A stretch of 64,000 nucleotides of DNA. It comes from Epiperipatus broadwayi (lineage: Eukaryota; Onychophora; Udeonychophora; Euonychophora; Peripatidae). The position numbers were made by a program, and so were the translations under genes. Below the pieces are notes generated by a model. It saw only the letters and a program-made list of their open reading frames with translations, was not told where the DNA came from and did no database searches. This document shows positions 61,201 through 62,046 of the stretch, one piece after another (position 1 is the stretch's first letter; each line of letters starts with the position of its first letter). The DNA lies in the NCBI GenBank assembly GCA_028023455.1, contig JAQFVV010006203.1, forward strand, positions 13,184,348-13,248,347. The letters are read 5' to 3'.

Positions 61201-62046
61201 TGTGAGATTTAATGTAATGGTAAACTGGTGACCTGAGTAATAAAGATTTTTGAATCAAAACTCATTAATCATTTAACTGATATCCTAAAACACTATTGAA
61301 TATTAAAAAGAACCAATTCTGATGCATTTCTGTGAATGTACTTCCATTTCGAAGTCTTTACTACACTCCAAACAAAACTTGTTTTTAAAACATTAAATTT
61401 TAATCCAGTTTTAGTAAGCCATAGAACAATTTATCATTTTTGACAGCTTATTTAATCATTGCAGTCTTTATTATAATTTCTTTGTCACTGCTTCTATCAA
61501 TAATTAATCAATTATTTAGATATTCAAAAGCACACAATTCCTGTCTAATGTTTATTCTGCTTCTTAGACACTCTACCCATGAGTCATTGCTTTAGATTTA
61601 ATTGCTACTTGTAAATATATTCTGCATAATATGAAGTGATGTTTATATTTTTATATAGCATGAATAATCTTCTTTTTAAAAATACTTTTGTAACTTAAAA
61701 ACTTTAAGCACTATAGTATTAAATAAGCAAATAAGGCAAACAAAAAACTAACAAAAATTTACATACTCATTTTTGGTTTATAAAATTTCATAAGACCTTC
61801 ATAATGTTTGAAAGACATTTTTTCAGGCATCTACAAAAATAAAAATAAAAATGAACAATAATATAAATTTTAAAAAATTGTTCAGAAATATATATTTATC
61901 ATAATTATGTTTTAGCAAAAAAGTTTTACTTGTTGATTAACCAGCATTTTAAAAGCAAGTCGACAACCTTGACGTTTGTGTAAAAGTAATTTTCTAAACT
62001 TATCTTTTTCAATGGTAGTAAAGGTATCATAAACTACGGCAAGCAT
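4139..62046 (-). CDS. TPCN1: Two-pore channel gene (TPC1-like), 13 internal exons, both ends missing
   Basis: Gene-level entry; exons are listed separately. Two-pore channels are cation channels of endosome and lysosome membranes, gated by PI(3,5)P2, voltage and NAADP-linked factors, with two six-helix repeats per chain. Thirteen exons with AG/GT borders join in a single frame of 1074 nt (358 codons) with matching phases at all twelve junctions. In order they give the end of IS6 (LAVVYDTF), the cytosolic I-II linker, and domain II S1, S2, S3, S4 ([18 protein letters not shown]), S5 ([14 protein letters not shown]), a luminal loop, pore helix and filter (LTVVNNW), and early S6. Vertebrate TPC1 is about 816 residues, so under half is here. 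The linker motifs YLTFKTLN and LEEFYNIY and the filter fit TPC1 best; TPC3 is not fully excluded. The frame is open and conserved, so I infer a functional host gene. The last S6 and C-terminal exons were not found. Confidence 0.95.
4500..4620. repeat. Degenerate copy of the CATGATCAC MITE family core
   Basis: Contains AACCAGAGTAATCAATGGAT and then GGCTTCTGGTTTTCACCTTCATCAGT, which match the arm and the core (TTTCTGGCTTATGGCCTTCGT) of the better copy at 16013-16290. Confidence 0.55.
5460..5645. repeat. Dispersed repeat, related to 28505-28685
   Basis: Both copies share GGCTGCAAAAAGGAG/GACTGCAGAAAGGAG, AATTGAAAGGA, TTTGATT, GAGG(C/A)CTTAAAG, GCAAATTCC(T/A)AAT, TCCACT, CAGTTATTATTA/CAGCTGTTATTATTA and GATTATTCAT. 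Roughly 180 bp, same orientation, no coding potential. Possibly a SINE or MITE family; class unknown. Confidence 0.7.
5750..8600 (+). mobile_element. Decayed non-LTR retrotransposon (LINE) with endonuclease and RT remains
   Basis: Pieces in shifting frames follow the order of an APE-type LINE. Endonuclease: [15 protein letters not shown] (about 6190), MGDFNVK (6291), then a SDHQLV motif (about 6573). RT: KMAKTP.NDGI (about 7270), [19 protein letters not shown] (about 7440), STTDHIEML (about 7563), and HNENTFDSI (about 7650). The end has [17 protein letters not shown] (about 8355), the WAGHIAR motif common in RTE/Jockey-like elements annotated as craniofacial development protein 2-like. Many stops and frameshifts. 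A short MITE (6635-6726) sits between the endonuclease and RT parts. Confidence 0.8.
6635..6726. mobile_element. Short hairpin copy of the CATGATCAC MITE, inserted in a LINE
   Basis: AACATCACATGATCACTATT then TATGCTTGCTTATAACTGTT, followed after a very short middle by GAGAGTTTTGTCTGTTTTAA and TAACAG. These are the left terminus and the inner right arm of the family member at 10075-10381, so this is an internal deletion derivative. It interrupts the LINE remnant between its endonuclease and RT regions. Confidence 0.7.
8885..9130. other. Possible old tRNA-like or SINE fragments, unassigned
   Basis: TTGCTCAGGAGGTCATG with GAGTTTTGAAACC downstream (about 8893-8952) and GGAATCGATCC (about 9092) look like weak A and B boxes of pol III promoters in decayed tRNA-derived repeats. 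No fold or tail supports them firmly. Confidence 0.2.
10075..10381. mobile_element. Full-length foldback MITE, CATGATCAC family
   Basis: About 307 bp with long imperfect terminal inverted repeats. The left end is AACATCACGTGATCACCATT..TATGCTTGCTT..CAAACAGG..AAAACTCTCCATACAGTATTG; the right end is its reverse complement (CAATACTGTATGGAGAGTTTT..AAGCAAGCATAAG..GGTGATCATGTGATGTT). Arms are about 75-80 bp. The middle holds CCAAGGCTCCTCACTGACAA and GGCATCCATTGATTACTCTG. It is the most complete family member here; no transposase is encoded. Confidence 0.85.
10605..10800. mobile_element. Partial copy of the same MITE, adjacent to the full copy
   Basis: GTGCAGTGCTCTCAGATCCAAGGCTCCTCACTGACGA through ACTGTATGGAGAGATTTTTCCTGTTTGAATAA is nearly identical to the middle and inner right arm of the element at 10075-10381. 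Left arm and right terminus are absent. It lies 225 bp from the full copy in the same orientation. Confidence 0.85.
11600..12450 (-). mobile_element. Decayed LINE reverse-transcriptase fragment
   Basis: Reading leftward: [11 protein letters not shown] and TANQLANIF (about 12290-12190), then in other frames [16 protein letters not shown] and [11 protein letters not shown] (about 12000-11920). This order resembles the LINE RT pattern LxNxIlxxgxiPexWkxxxixPI. Several frameshifts and stops. Clade not assignable. Confidence 0.4.
12690..13055 (-). mobile_element. Penelope-like element 3' end with GIY-YIG domain, inverted copy 1
   Basis: Read leftward from the centre: [14 protein letters not shown], one frameshift, [26 protein letters not shown], then a frame change to LHEERN and [16 protein letters not shown], then a stop and a 3' UTR. 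The GIY-YIG-like start, the HE motif, the NVKILxxE/ER segment (better kept in the partner) and the terminal NxINR match the endonuclease at the C-terminus of Penelope-like retroelements. It is paired head to head with the copy at 13056-13500. Confidence 0.75.
13056..13500 (+). mobile_element. Penelope-like element 3' end with GIY-YIG domain, inverted copy 2
   Basis: A 103-codon open frame (13052-13363) begins with [20 protein letters not shown], has [28 protein letters not shown] and ends [18 protein letters not shown]. This is a GIY-YIG endonuclease terminus typical of Penelope-like elements: YxG..R at the start, ExVKIL and the INRxxxxxI..W end. The 3' UTR (GAAAGTATATTTCT, AAAGACTGTGTGTAATAGTTA) is also shared with the inverted partner. 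The RT domain is absent. Copies are 5'-truncated at almost the same point. Confidence 0.78.
14746..14843 (-). CDS. TPCN1: TPC1-like exon l: luminal loop before the domain II pore
   Basis: 98 nt, acceptor TTTAAAG, donor GTATGT. It encodes [15 protein letters not shown] then [17 protein letters not shown] and NES are candidate N-glycosylation sites, as in other TPC luminal loops. YLNNFxNIxNS leads into the pore helix. Confidence 0.93.
15549..15638 (-). CDS. TPCN1: TPC1-like exon k: IIS5 and start of luminal loop
   Basis: 90 nt, acceptor ATTTTAG, donor GTAAGT. It encodes [20 protein letters not shown] then [21 protein letters not shown] is a signature of the domain II S5 helix; the double cysteine after it matches the NCC of TPC1 proteins. 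Confidence 0.95.
16013..16290. mobile_element. Foldback MITE, CATGATCAC family, right terminus missing
   Basis: Left end AACATGATCACCATCTCTTA; inverted arms of about 72 bp run from AACAAGGCAAAACTCTCCAT (about 16064) to AGAAGGC (16134), and from GCCTTCTGGCATCC (about 16217) to GAGAGTTTTGTCTTGTTT (16288). The core contains TTTCTGGCTTATGGCCTTCG. Intron copy, 375 bp from TPC exon k. The 66-codon frames over it on both strands arise from the palindrome. Confidence 0.83.
16579..16650 (-). CDS. TPCN1: TPC1-like exon j: end of IIS4 and S4-S5 linker
   Basis: 72 nt, acceptor ATTTTAG, donor GTAAAA. It encodes [16 protein letters not shown] then [21 protein letters not shown] corresponds to LFKLKxRYRxVLxT of other TPCs and includes the third S4 charge and the linker that contacts phosphoinositide in known TPC structures. 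Confidence 0.94.
17387..17526. mobile_element. Short hairpin MITE with a perfect 31-bp inverted repeat
   Basis: Left terminus TATCACATGATCACTATCTC as in other members. Arms 17429-17459 and 17495-17525 are exact reverse complements over 31 bp (AAACAATTCAAAACAAAACA and 11 further bases), separated by a 35-base loop with GTTAGCACAAGATGGCACTA. The perfect arms suggest that this copy is young or has been gene-converted. Confidence 0.85.
18305..18390. repeat. Two-copy tandem repeat, about 47-bp period
   Basis: TTGGTTTACGTTCACTTATG then TGATAAAAATA is repeated as TGGTTTATGTTTACTTATG then TGATAAAAATA. Non-coding, in the intron between exons i and j. Confidence 0.7.
19375..19870. mobile_element. Foldback element with internal ~44-bp tandem repeats in each arm
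   Basis: A giant inverted repeat of about 490 bp. The outer arms (about 19400-19495 and 19773-19866) contain GGACTATTTCCATCATCTAA and TTCCAAATGCATTC and their reverse complement. The inner part of each arm is a tandem array of CTGTTAGTAATATCACAGCA plus AACAGGTTAGTATATGCACC and AA, three to four units, running into its own inverse near 19635. No coding capacity. The structure resembles Foldback elements, where subterminal tandem repeats sit inside long inverted repeats. A solo arm relative is at 36275-36410. Confidence 0.88.
20186..20290 (-). CDS. TPCN1: TPC1-like exon i: IIS3 and most of IIS4 voltage sensor
   Basis: 105 nt, acceptor TTGAAG, donor GTAAAC. It encodes [18 protein letters not shown] then [19 protein letters not shown] and the hydrophobic run form S3; ILRPLxLLR carries the first two gating arginines of S4 (R1 and R2 in TPC usage). 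Confidence 0.94.
21700..23900 (-). mobile_element. Decayed LINE (endonuclease and RT traces)
   Basis: Reading leftward: [14 protein letters not shown] and [15 protein letters not shown] (about 23740-23650, endonuclease-like position), then [15 protein letters not shown] with [14 protein letters not shown] (about 22160-22050). The latter corresponds to the RT block YADDVxxL..xxGLxINxxKTK, the catalytic YAD being lost. [19 protein letters not shown] follows near 21900. A MITE (22745-22930) interrupts it. Multiple stops. Medium-low confidence because similarity is only in short blocks. Confidence 0.45.
22745..22930. mobile_element. Foldback MITE, CATGATCAC family, shortened core
   Basis: Left terminus AAACATCACATGATCACTAT; arms ACAAGGCAAAACTCTCTCCA through CCACCCTGTGC and the inverse GCACAGGGTGACACTACTGTATGG to GCCTTGT. 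The core is mostly deleted, but GCACAAGCCTTCTGGCATCC is retained. It sits inside a decayed LINE and lacks the outer right terminus. Confidence 0.83.
24355..24480 (-). repeat. Dispersed repeat, related to 36630-36765
   Basis: The reverse complement shares GATG(G/A)AGAAAGTA, CAGGCTTTCCAATTG, TTTTTGTT-like spacing and CTAAGAATGGCTAGAT/CTAAGAATAGCTAGAT with the plus-strand copy at 36630-36765. Non-coding; class unknown. Confidence 0.65.
25410..25482 (-). CDS. TPCN1: TPC1-like exon h: rest of IIS2 to start of IIS3
   Basis: 73 nt, donor GTAAGT. Two acceptors are possible. TATATAAG, with the exon starting at 25482, gives [14 protein letters not shown] and restores the family IYxVE motif. TTTTGTAG, with the exon starting at 25470, keeps frame but loses four residues of S2. 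I chose the first. The exon ends [10 protein letters not shown]. Confidence 0.9.
25624..25686 (-). CDS. TPCN1: TPC1-like exon g: IIS1-S2 loop and start of IIS2
   Basis: 63 nt, acceptor TTTTTAG, donor GTAGGT. It encodes [20 protein letters not shown]. The donor is placed at A|GTAGGT and not at the second GT four bases later, because only this choice keeps phase with exon h and rebuilds an Ile codon in the conserved FxxIYxVE of IIS2. The next intron is 141 bp. Confidence 0.9.
25780..25836 (-). CDS. TPCN1: TPC1-like exon f: second half of IIS1
   Basis: 57 nt, acceptor ATTTCAG, donor GTTAGT, split codon at both ends. It encodes [18 protein letters not shown], matching the conserved NGxWxLVET of animal TPC IIS1. 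Confidence 0.93.
26390..26948 (-). mobile_element. Penelope-like element fragment with GIY-YIG domain, inverted arm 1
   Basis: Reads leftward. An open 66-codon frame contains [22 protein letters not shown] and DCPFM, the VVYxxxC..DC block that precedes the GIY-YIG motif in Penelope-like RT proteins. After a frameshift it continues [16 protein letters not shown], and later [20 protein letters not shown] and [10 protein letters not shown]. These fit YxGxTxRxLxxRxxEH and the H..AxVIxKE.N.RKR endonuclease blocks. The arm (about 26390-26690) is an inverted repeat of 26945-27235. Confidence 0.75.
26945..27235 (+). mobile_element. Penelope-like element fragment, inverted arm 2
   Basis: Encodes [20 protein letters not shown] and KREKRLQT, the same endonuclease segment as in the minus-strand arm. 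The following 200 bp (TTGTGGTTCATTG, AATATGTAATTAA, CAGACTGACCATGAATATAA, GAAAGCATCGAAAGTATA, TTAAACTCTATATGAGTATT) is the reverse complement of 26395-26600 with modest divergence. Shorter on its 5' side than the opposite arm. Confidence 0.72.
27247..27414. mobile_element. Palindromic MITE-like element, ~165 bp
   Basis: Left arm AAATTATACACTAACCTATG then TTTAAATTATC pairs with right arm GATAATTTAAACATAAGTTG then GTGTGCAATTT. The inner ends CACATAGGG and CCTATGTG also pair. It directly adjoins the Penelope-like inverted repeat. Confidence 0.75.
27941..27985 (-). CDS. TPCN1: TPC1-like exon e: first half of IIS1
   Basis: 45 nt, acceptor AAAACAG, donor GTAAGT. The frame that joins exon d reads [14 protein letters not shown], the start of the first transmembrane helix of domain II. 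It is the smallest exon recognised here. Confidence 0.87.
28115..28340 (+). repeat. Possible tRNA-derived SINE remnant
   Basis: TGGCATAGTAGTCAGCACAC followed about 30 bases later by GTTTTGAATTCATACC resembles pol III A and B boxes (TRGCNNAGYNG and GGTTCRANNCC) with drift. The rest is unassigned. Low confidence, from motif spacing only. Confidence 0.35.
28505..28685. repeat. Dispersed repeat, second copy (see 5460-5645)
   Basis: Same orientation as the copy at 5460-5645. It ends near GATTATTCAT and an adjacent GAAGCTGGAAATCTGTT, and does not overlap coding sequence. Confidence 0.68.
29185..29318. repeat. Two-copy tandem repeat, ~75-bp period
   Basis: ATTGATCGGTCTTTTTTCAT plus TGCCATATATGGAGATGTAG and GTCAA recurs as ATTGATCCATTTGTCATTAC plus CATATATGGAAATGTAGATC and AA. 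Non-coding. Confidence 0.7.
32160..32870. repeat. Degenerate minisatellite, ~60-bp unit with ACAACCATAAGTT core
   Basis: A core of (A/C)TGTTTTACAACCATAAG followed by TTTAAAATTTTGTTTG recurs about ten times or more with drift (CCCATAAGTTAAAT, TACCATAAGTTAAA, ACAACCATAAATAA, ATAACCATGAAAA, GCAACCGTAAAGGTG, ACAACCATAAGTTTAA, ACAGCCATTAAGTA, ACAACCATGAATTT, ACAACCATAAGTTAT). An old array without coding potential. Confidence 0.72.
34422..35661. mobile_element. 1.24-kb DNA transposon, TIRs and perfect 8-bp target duplication
   Basis: Terminal inverted repeats: left GGTAATACATCATCTAATGA then ..ACCGCCCGATGGCGCTGTT; right end, reverse complemented, GGTAATACATCATCTAATTT then ..ACCGCTTTATGGCGCTGTT. The element is flanked by CAAAAATT at 34414-34421 and again at 35662-35669, an exact 8-bp duplication. 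Eight bases fits Merlin, hAT or P-type transposition; the GG start hints at Merlin. The interior is GC-richer, then very A/T-homopolymeric after 35270. The only notable frame is 34804-35073 (89 codons, unrecognised, starting [11 protein letters not shown]), so it is probably non-autonomous. Confidence 0.85.
36275..36410. repeat. Solo-arm relative of the 19.4-kb foldback element
   Basis: TTTGTGATGATGGTATTTTA, GTTGTATTTATATACTGGAT, TATTTCCATTATTTAATATA and TTGAATGTCTTTAGAAAAAT match the left outer arm at 19378-19470. A very short inverse (ATTAAATAATAGAAAGAATC, TATAAATACA) follows, so it is a minimal hairpin version without the 44-bp repeats. Confidence 0.78.
36630..36765 (+). repeat. Dispersed repeat, second copy (see 24355-24480)
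   Basis: Shares TGAAGAAAGTA, CCAGGCTTTCCAATTG and GCTAAGAATAGCTAGATAAC with the minus-strand copy at 24355-24480. It continues to 36870 with CATTTGAACCCTAGGTTG, a possible weak B box. Confidence 0.62.
37312..37375 (-). CDS. TPCN1: TPC1-like exon d: linker preceding IIS1
   Basis: 64 nt, starts in phase 0, ends after one base; acceptor TTTTAG, donor GTAAAA. It encodes [12 protein letters not shown] then CFPFNYLVQ, corresponding to the segment just before domain II S1. It is less conserved than its neighbours, but phase and position fit and the joined frame stays open. It is isolated by large introns on both sides. Confidence 0.83.
37765..37832. repeat. Two-copy tandem repeat, 36-38 bp
   Basis: AAAATCTAAAATATTCTATT then TGGATGTA occurs twice in succession, identical in both copies. 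It lies 400 bp upstream of exon d in the large intron. Confidence 0.8.
38645..40494 (+). mobile_element. Ty3/gypsy LTR retrotransposon remnant (RT to integrase end)
   Basis: [14 protein letters not shown] (about 38790), then [20 protein letters not shown] and [11 protein letters not shown] (catalytic YxDD) in a 136-codon open frame from 39262, followed by [20 protein letters not shown] and [11 protein letters not shown], the RT thumb and connection. RNase H start: [16 protein letters not shown] (about 39765). It then jumps to an integrase C-terminal piece, [15 protein letters not shown] and GEKVWIRG (39877-40095), so most of RNase H and the integrase core are deleted. Stops and frameshifts throughout. 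A polypurine tract (AGTGGGGGGAGAAG, 40481-40494) precedes the 3' LTR. Gag and protease are not seen. Confidence 0.88.
38953..39402 (+). repeat. 225-bp tandem duplication within the gypsy RT gene
   Basis: The segment starting TAAGAAAACTTTGGAAATAC and ending CACAAGGGTGCAGGAGG occurs at 38953-39177 and again at 39178-39402, with only about four mismatches (for example CTTACGATTATAC versus CTTAGGATTATTC). The unit is 75 codons and carries the YFDDIL motif, so the catalytic block is present twice. The low divergence means the duplication is far younger than the decay of the element around it. Confidence 0.92.
40495..40943 (+). repeat. Probable gypsy 3' LTR
   Basis: Begins TGTGATATACTAG directly after the polypurine tract and plausibly ends TATAACA (TG..CA boundaries, about 449 bp). 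It contains TCTTATATACTTGCG, a possible promoter region. No 5' LTR is seen, so the right boundary cannot be checked by comparison inside this window. Confidence 0.6.
40994..41302. mobile_element. Palindromic MITE, ~300 bp
   Basis: Left arm TTTATATCAAATGCTTTT, GTGCACTAAAAA, TTCTTCAACCACAATTGGAG, TTTTTAGATTTAACTTGAAA and CATTGGGAGGGGGG; the right arm is its reverse complement (CCCTCCTCCCATGCATTG, TTTCAAGTTAAATCTAAAAA, CTCCAATTGTAGTTGAAGAA, TTTTTAGTGCA, AAAAGCATTTAATATAAA). The centre is near 41136 with GATTAAGTCAATT/GATTGACTTAATT. No coding sequence. It begins about 50 bp after the gypsy LTR. Confidence 0.85.
43140..45060. other. Mixed-composition intron segment, possible unrecognised retroelement
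   Basis: GC-richer islands alternate with T-rich stretches. GGGTATAAATAACTCC followed 100 bp later by TTGATTCAGTCTCTT (about 43212-43310) looks like a TATA box and initiator. A 44820-45060 island (GTTTAACCCAGTTCGGAATC, ACCAATCATACGCGAG) has LTR-like composition. The 84-codon frame at 43819-44073 is hydrophobic and low complexity and resembles nothing I know. No paired repeats were found, so this is only a lead. Confidence 0.2.
45830..46340. other. GC-richer unique-looking segment of unknown nature
   Basis: Contains TTACCGGCACAGGATTTTAG, TGTCCGGACAAGG, a stretch reading [18 protein letters not shown] in one frame (67-codon frame 45909-46112), and later AGCAGAAGTAGCAGAAGTAA, a short trinucleotide-like tract. 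I do not recognise a family. It may be a retroelement leader or promoter fragment. Confidence 0.2.
47815..48860 (-). mobile_element. 5'-truncated LINE, C-terminal end of ORF2 open for 261+ codons
   Basis: The open frame at 47861-48646 starts at an internal Met ([10 protein letters not shown]), and the same frame is readable upstream to about 48860 ([52 protein letters not shown]). It therefore covers the post-RT region of a non-LTR element. Near its end [18 protein letters not shown] is a CCHC zinc motif (C-x2-C-x8-H-x4-C), typical of LINE ORF2 tails. The 3' UTR is short and ends with about four ACATC repeats at 47815-47835 instead of poly(A), as in CR1/L2-like or RTE-like clades. Truncation at about 48860 fits incomplete reverse transcription. 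It is the least decayed element in the window. It is not a host gene. Confidence 0.85.
50985..51845. repeat. Three related copies of a ~160-bp repeat
   Basis: Copies near 50995-51150, 51370-51540 and 51775-51840 (partial). Shared: CAGTCA(A/G)CACT(C/T)A, ACAATCCCAATATAGATAAC, AATCA(A/G)(A/G)AATTTCAAAC(T), GTCAAGGCAACCTC, TTTATATAGACAC(C/T)AAAG, TTGCA(A/C)CC. TA microsatellites flank each copy (TATATATATA), suggesting a preferred insertion site or a shared end. Confidence 0.75.
51575..51655. repeat. Exact two-copy tandem repeat, 38-bp period
   Basis: AAATTTCCTGTAACAAATAA then ATATAATCTGTTCTGAAT is repeated head to tail with no visible mismatch. Confidence 0.85.
53225..53600. repeat. Two short degenerate tandem arrays
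   Basis: Array 1 (53225-53400) repeats units such as TTCACAATTCCTAAT, TTCACAATCCGTAATGAGCA, CAATCCGCAATTAGCGAATA and CGCAATATGTAATTAGCAAA. Array 2 (53455-53585) has three units of about 58 bp: CTCCCGCCAGATCTTAAAAT, CTCCTGCCAGATCTTAATTA and CTTGTTACATCTTAATTAAA, each followed by (G/C)GAGCTA or CAGGGCTAT. Confidence 0.65.
53861..54734. mobile_element. Tigger/pogo-type non-autonomous element
   Basis: Left end, after a TA, is CCTGGGTCTCGTTTTACGCG then ATAGATAGGTTCCTCAGAAA; the right end, reverse complemented and after a TA, is CACATGGGTCTCTTTTTACG then CGGAC. CAxTGGGTCTCGTTTTACGCG, repeated GCG(C/T)AA and TTACGCG motifs and a TA target fit the Tc1/mariner superfamily, Tigger/pogo branch. The interior is AT-rich and has no transposase frame. 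About 870 bp. Confidence 0.68.
54995..56290. other. Unassigned GC-richer segment and small tandem repeats
   Basis: ACGTGAACGGACTGG to ACTAGCTCAATCAAATG (about 55010-55275) is GC-richer than its surroundings and looks like an LTR or leader, unpaired. At 55955-56040 GACTGATTAATTGACTGATC and GATTGTAATCTGAACTGAAC form a degenerate short repeat. At 56160-56290 (A/T)AGCCATTGCAAATTTGTTG recurs three times. No coding signal. Confidence 0.3.
56814..56923 (-). CDS. TPCN1: TPC1-like exon c: EF-hand-like part of the I-II linker
   Basis: 110 nt, acceptor TTTTTCAG, donor GTAGG, ends in phase 0. It encodes [20 protein letters not shown] then [16 protein letters not shown]. In plant TPC1 the corresponding linker carries EF-hands; animal forms keep the fold with degenerate calcium ligands, and here the [13 protein letters not shown] segment still looks EF-hand-like. 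The following intron (19.4 kb) is the largest in the gene. Confidence 0.93.
57560..57700. repeat. Distant relative of the MITE core
   Basis: ATCTCTATCTAGAATTACCC, ACCTGTTTCGAACTGATGGC and TGTCTTCAGTGAGATGC follow the same order as CCTATCTAGTGCC, AGTTTCTGGCTTATGG and CCTTCGTCAGTGAAGAG at 16150-16216. Further core-only relatives lie at 57935-57970 and 60660-60730. Confidence 0.5.
58510..58918. mobile_element. ~400-bp palindromic MITE
   Basis: Arms of about 170 bp: left AATGCTTTTATGTAAGTAAC, TAAAAAGTACAAAATAACAA, AGTAATCC, CAGAGATCTTAAAAATCTAG, ACAATTGGAATATGTAGGAA, TATTGTCATTTCA; right is the inverse TGAAATGACAATATTCCTGC, CCAATTGTTTTATAACAAAT, CTAGATTCTTAAGATCTCTG, TTGTTATTTTGTACTTTTTA, TTACATAAAAACATT. 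The loop is about 58695-58735. Divergence is moderate. No coding sequence. Confidence 0.87.
59255..59330 (-). repeat. tRNA-like sequence with oligo(A) tail (tRNA pseudogene or SINE head)
   Basis: On the minus strand: GAGGTCAGCGCGACTGC (D-arm side and A box), an anticodon arm CTGCTTTGCACTTGCAG (GCA, Cys, if the loop is TTGCACT; TGC, Ala, if shifted), then TGCGGGTTCGCGTTCCGG (T arm, B box GGTTCG). After the acceptor-like end ATGCTATGACACTT comes a run of about 14 A. The strongly GC body in AT-rich DNA and the A-tail point to a retroposed tRNA or the head of a SINE. Acceptor pairing is poor, so it is not a working tRNA. Confidence 0.5.
60650..61650 (-). mobile_element. Decayed LINE RT C-terminal fragment
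   Basis: Reading leftward from about 61430: [16 protein letters not shown] then [17 protein letters not shown]. This matches the post-catalytic RT block (L..xGLxxNxxKTExL..IxxNGxxLxxxxxFKYLG) of RTE/Jockey-like LINEs, the same broad group as the 5.7-8.6 kb copy. Stops are frequent and the boundaries are vague. A MITE-core relative overlaps its left end (60660-60730). Confidence 0.4.
61767..61830 (-). CDS. TPCN1: TPC1-like exon b: I-II linker
   Basis: 64 nt, starts in phase 0 and ends after one base of a codon; acceptor TTTGTAG, donor GTATGT. It encodes [20 protein letters not shown], matching the TPC linker region that ends in the FYKP motif. Only 99 bp of intron separate it from the previous exon. 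Confidence 0.9.
61930..62046 (-). CDS. TPCN1: TPC1-like exon a: end of IS6 and start of I-II linker
   Basis: 39 codons, phase 0 at both ends, acceptor TTATAG and donor GTAAAA. It begins [17 protein letters not shown] and continues KLLLHKR. This is the strongly conserved cytoplasmic end of the first S6 helix and the gate region of animal TPCs, followed by the basic linker. The exon before it should encode the domain I pore and the start of IS6; I do not see it between 62047 and 64000. Confidence 0.93.

Larger units (their letters stand above)
56924..61766. other. 4.8-kb TPC intron between exons b and c
   Basis: Contains MITE-core relatives, the 400-bp palindrome, the tRNA-like sequence and a LINE fragment. 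59400-60650 is AT-rich with a TA microsatellite near 60030 and no other feature. Confidence 0.65.
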
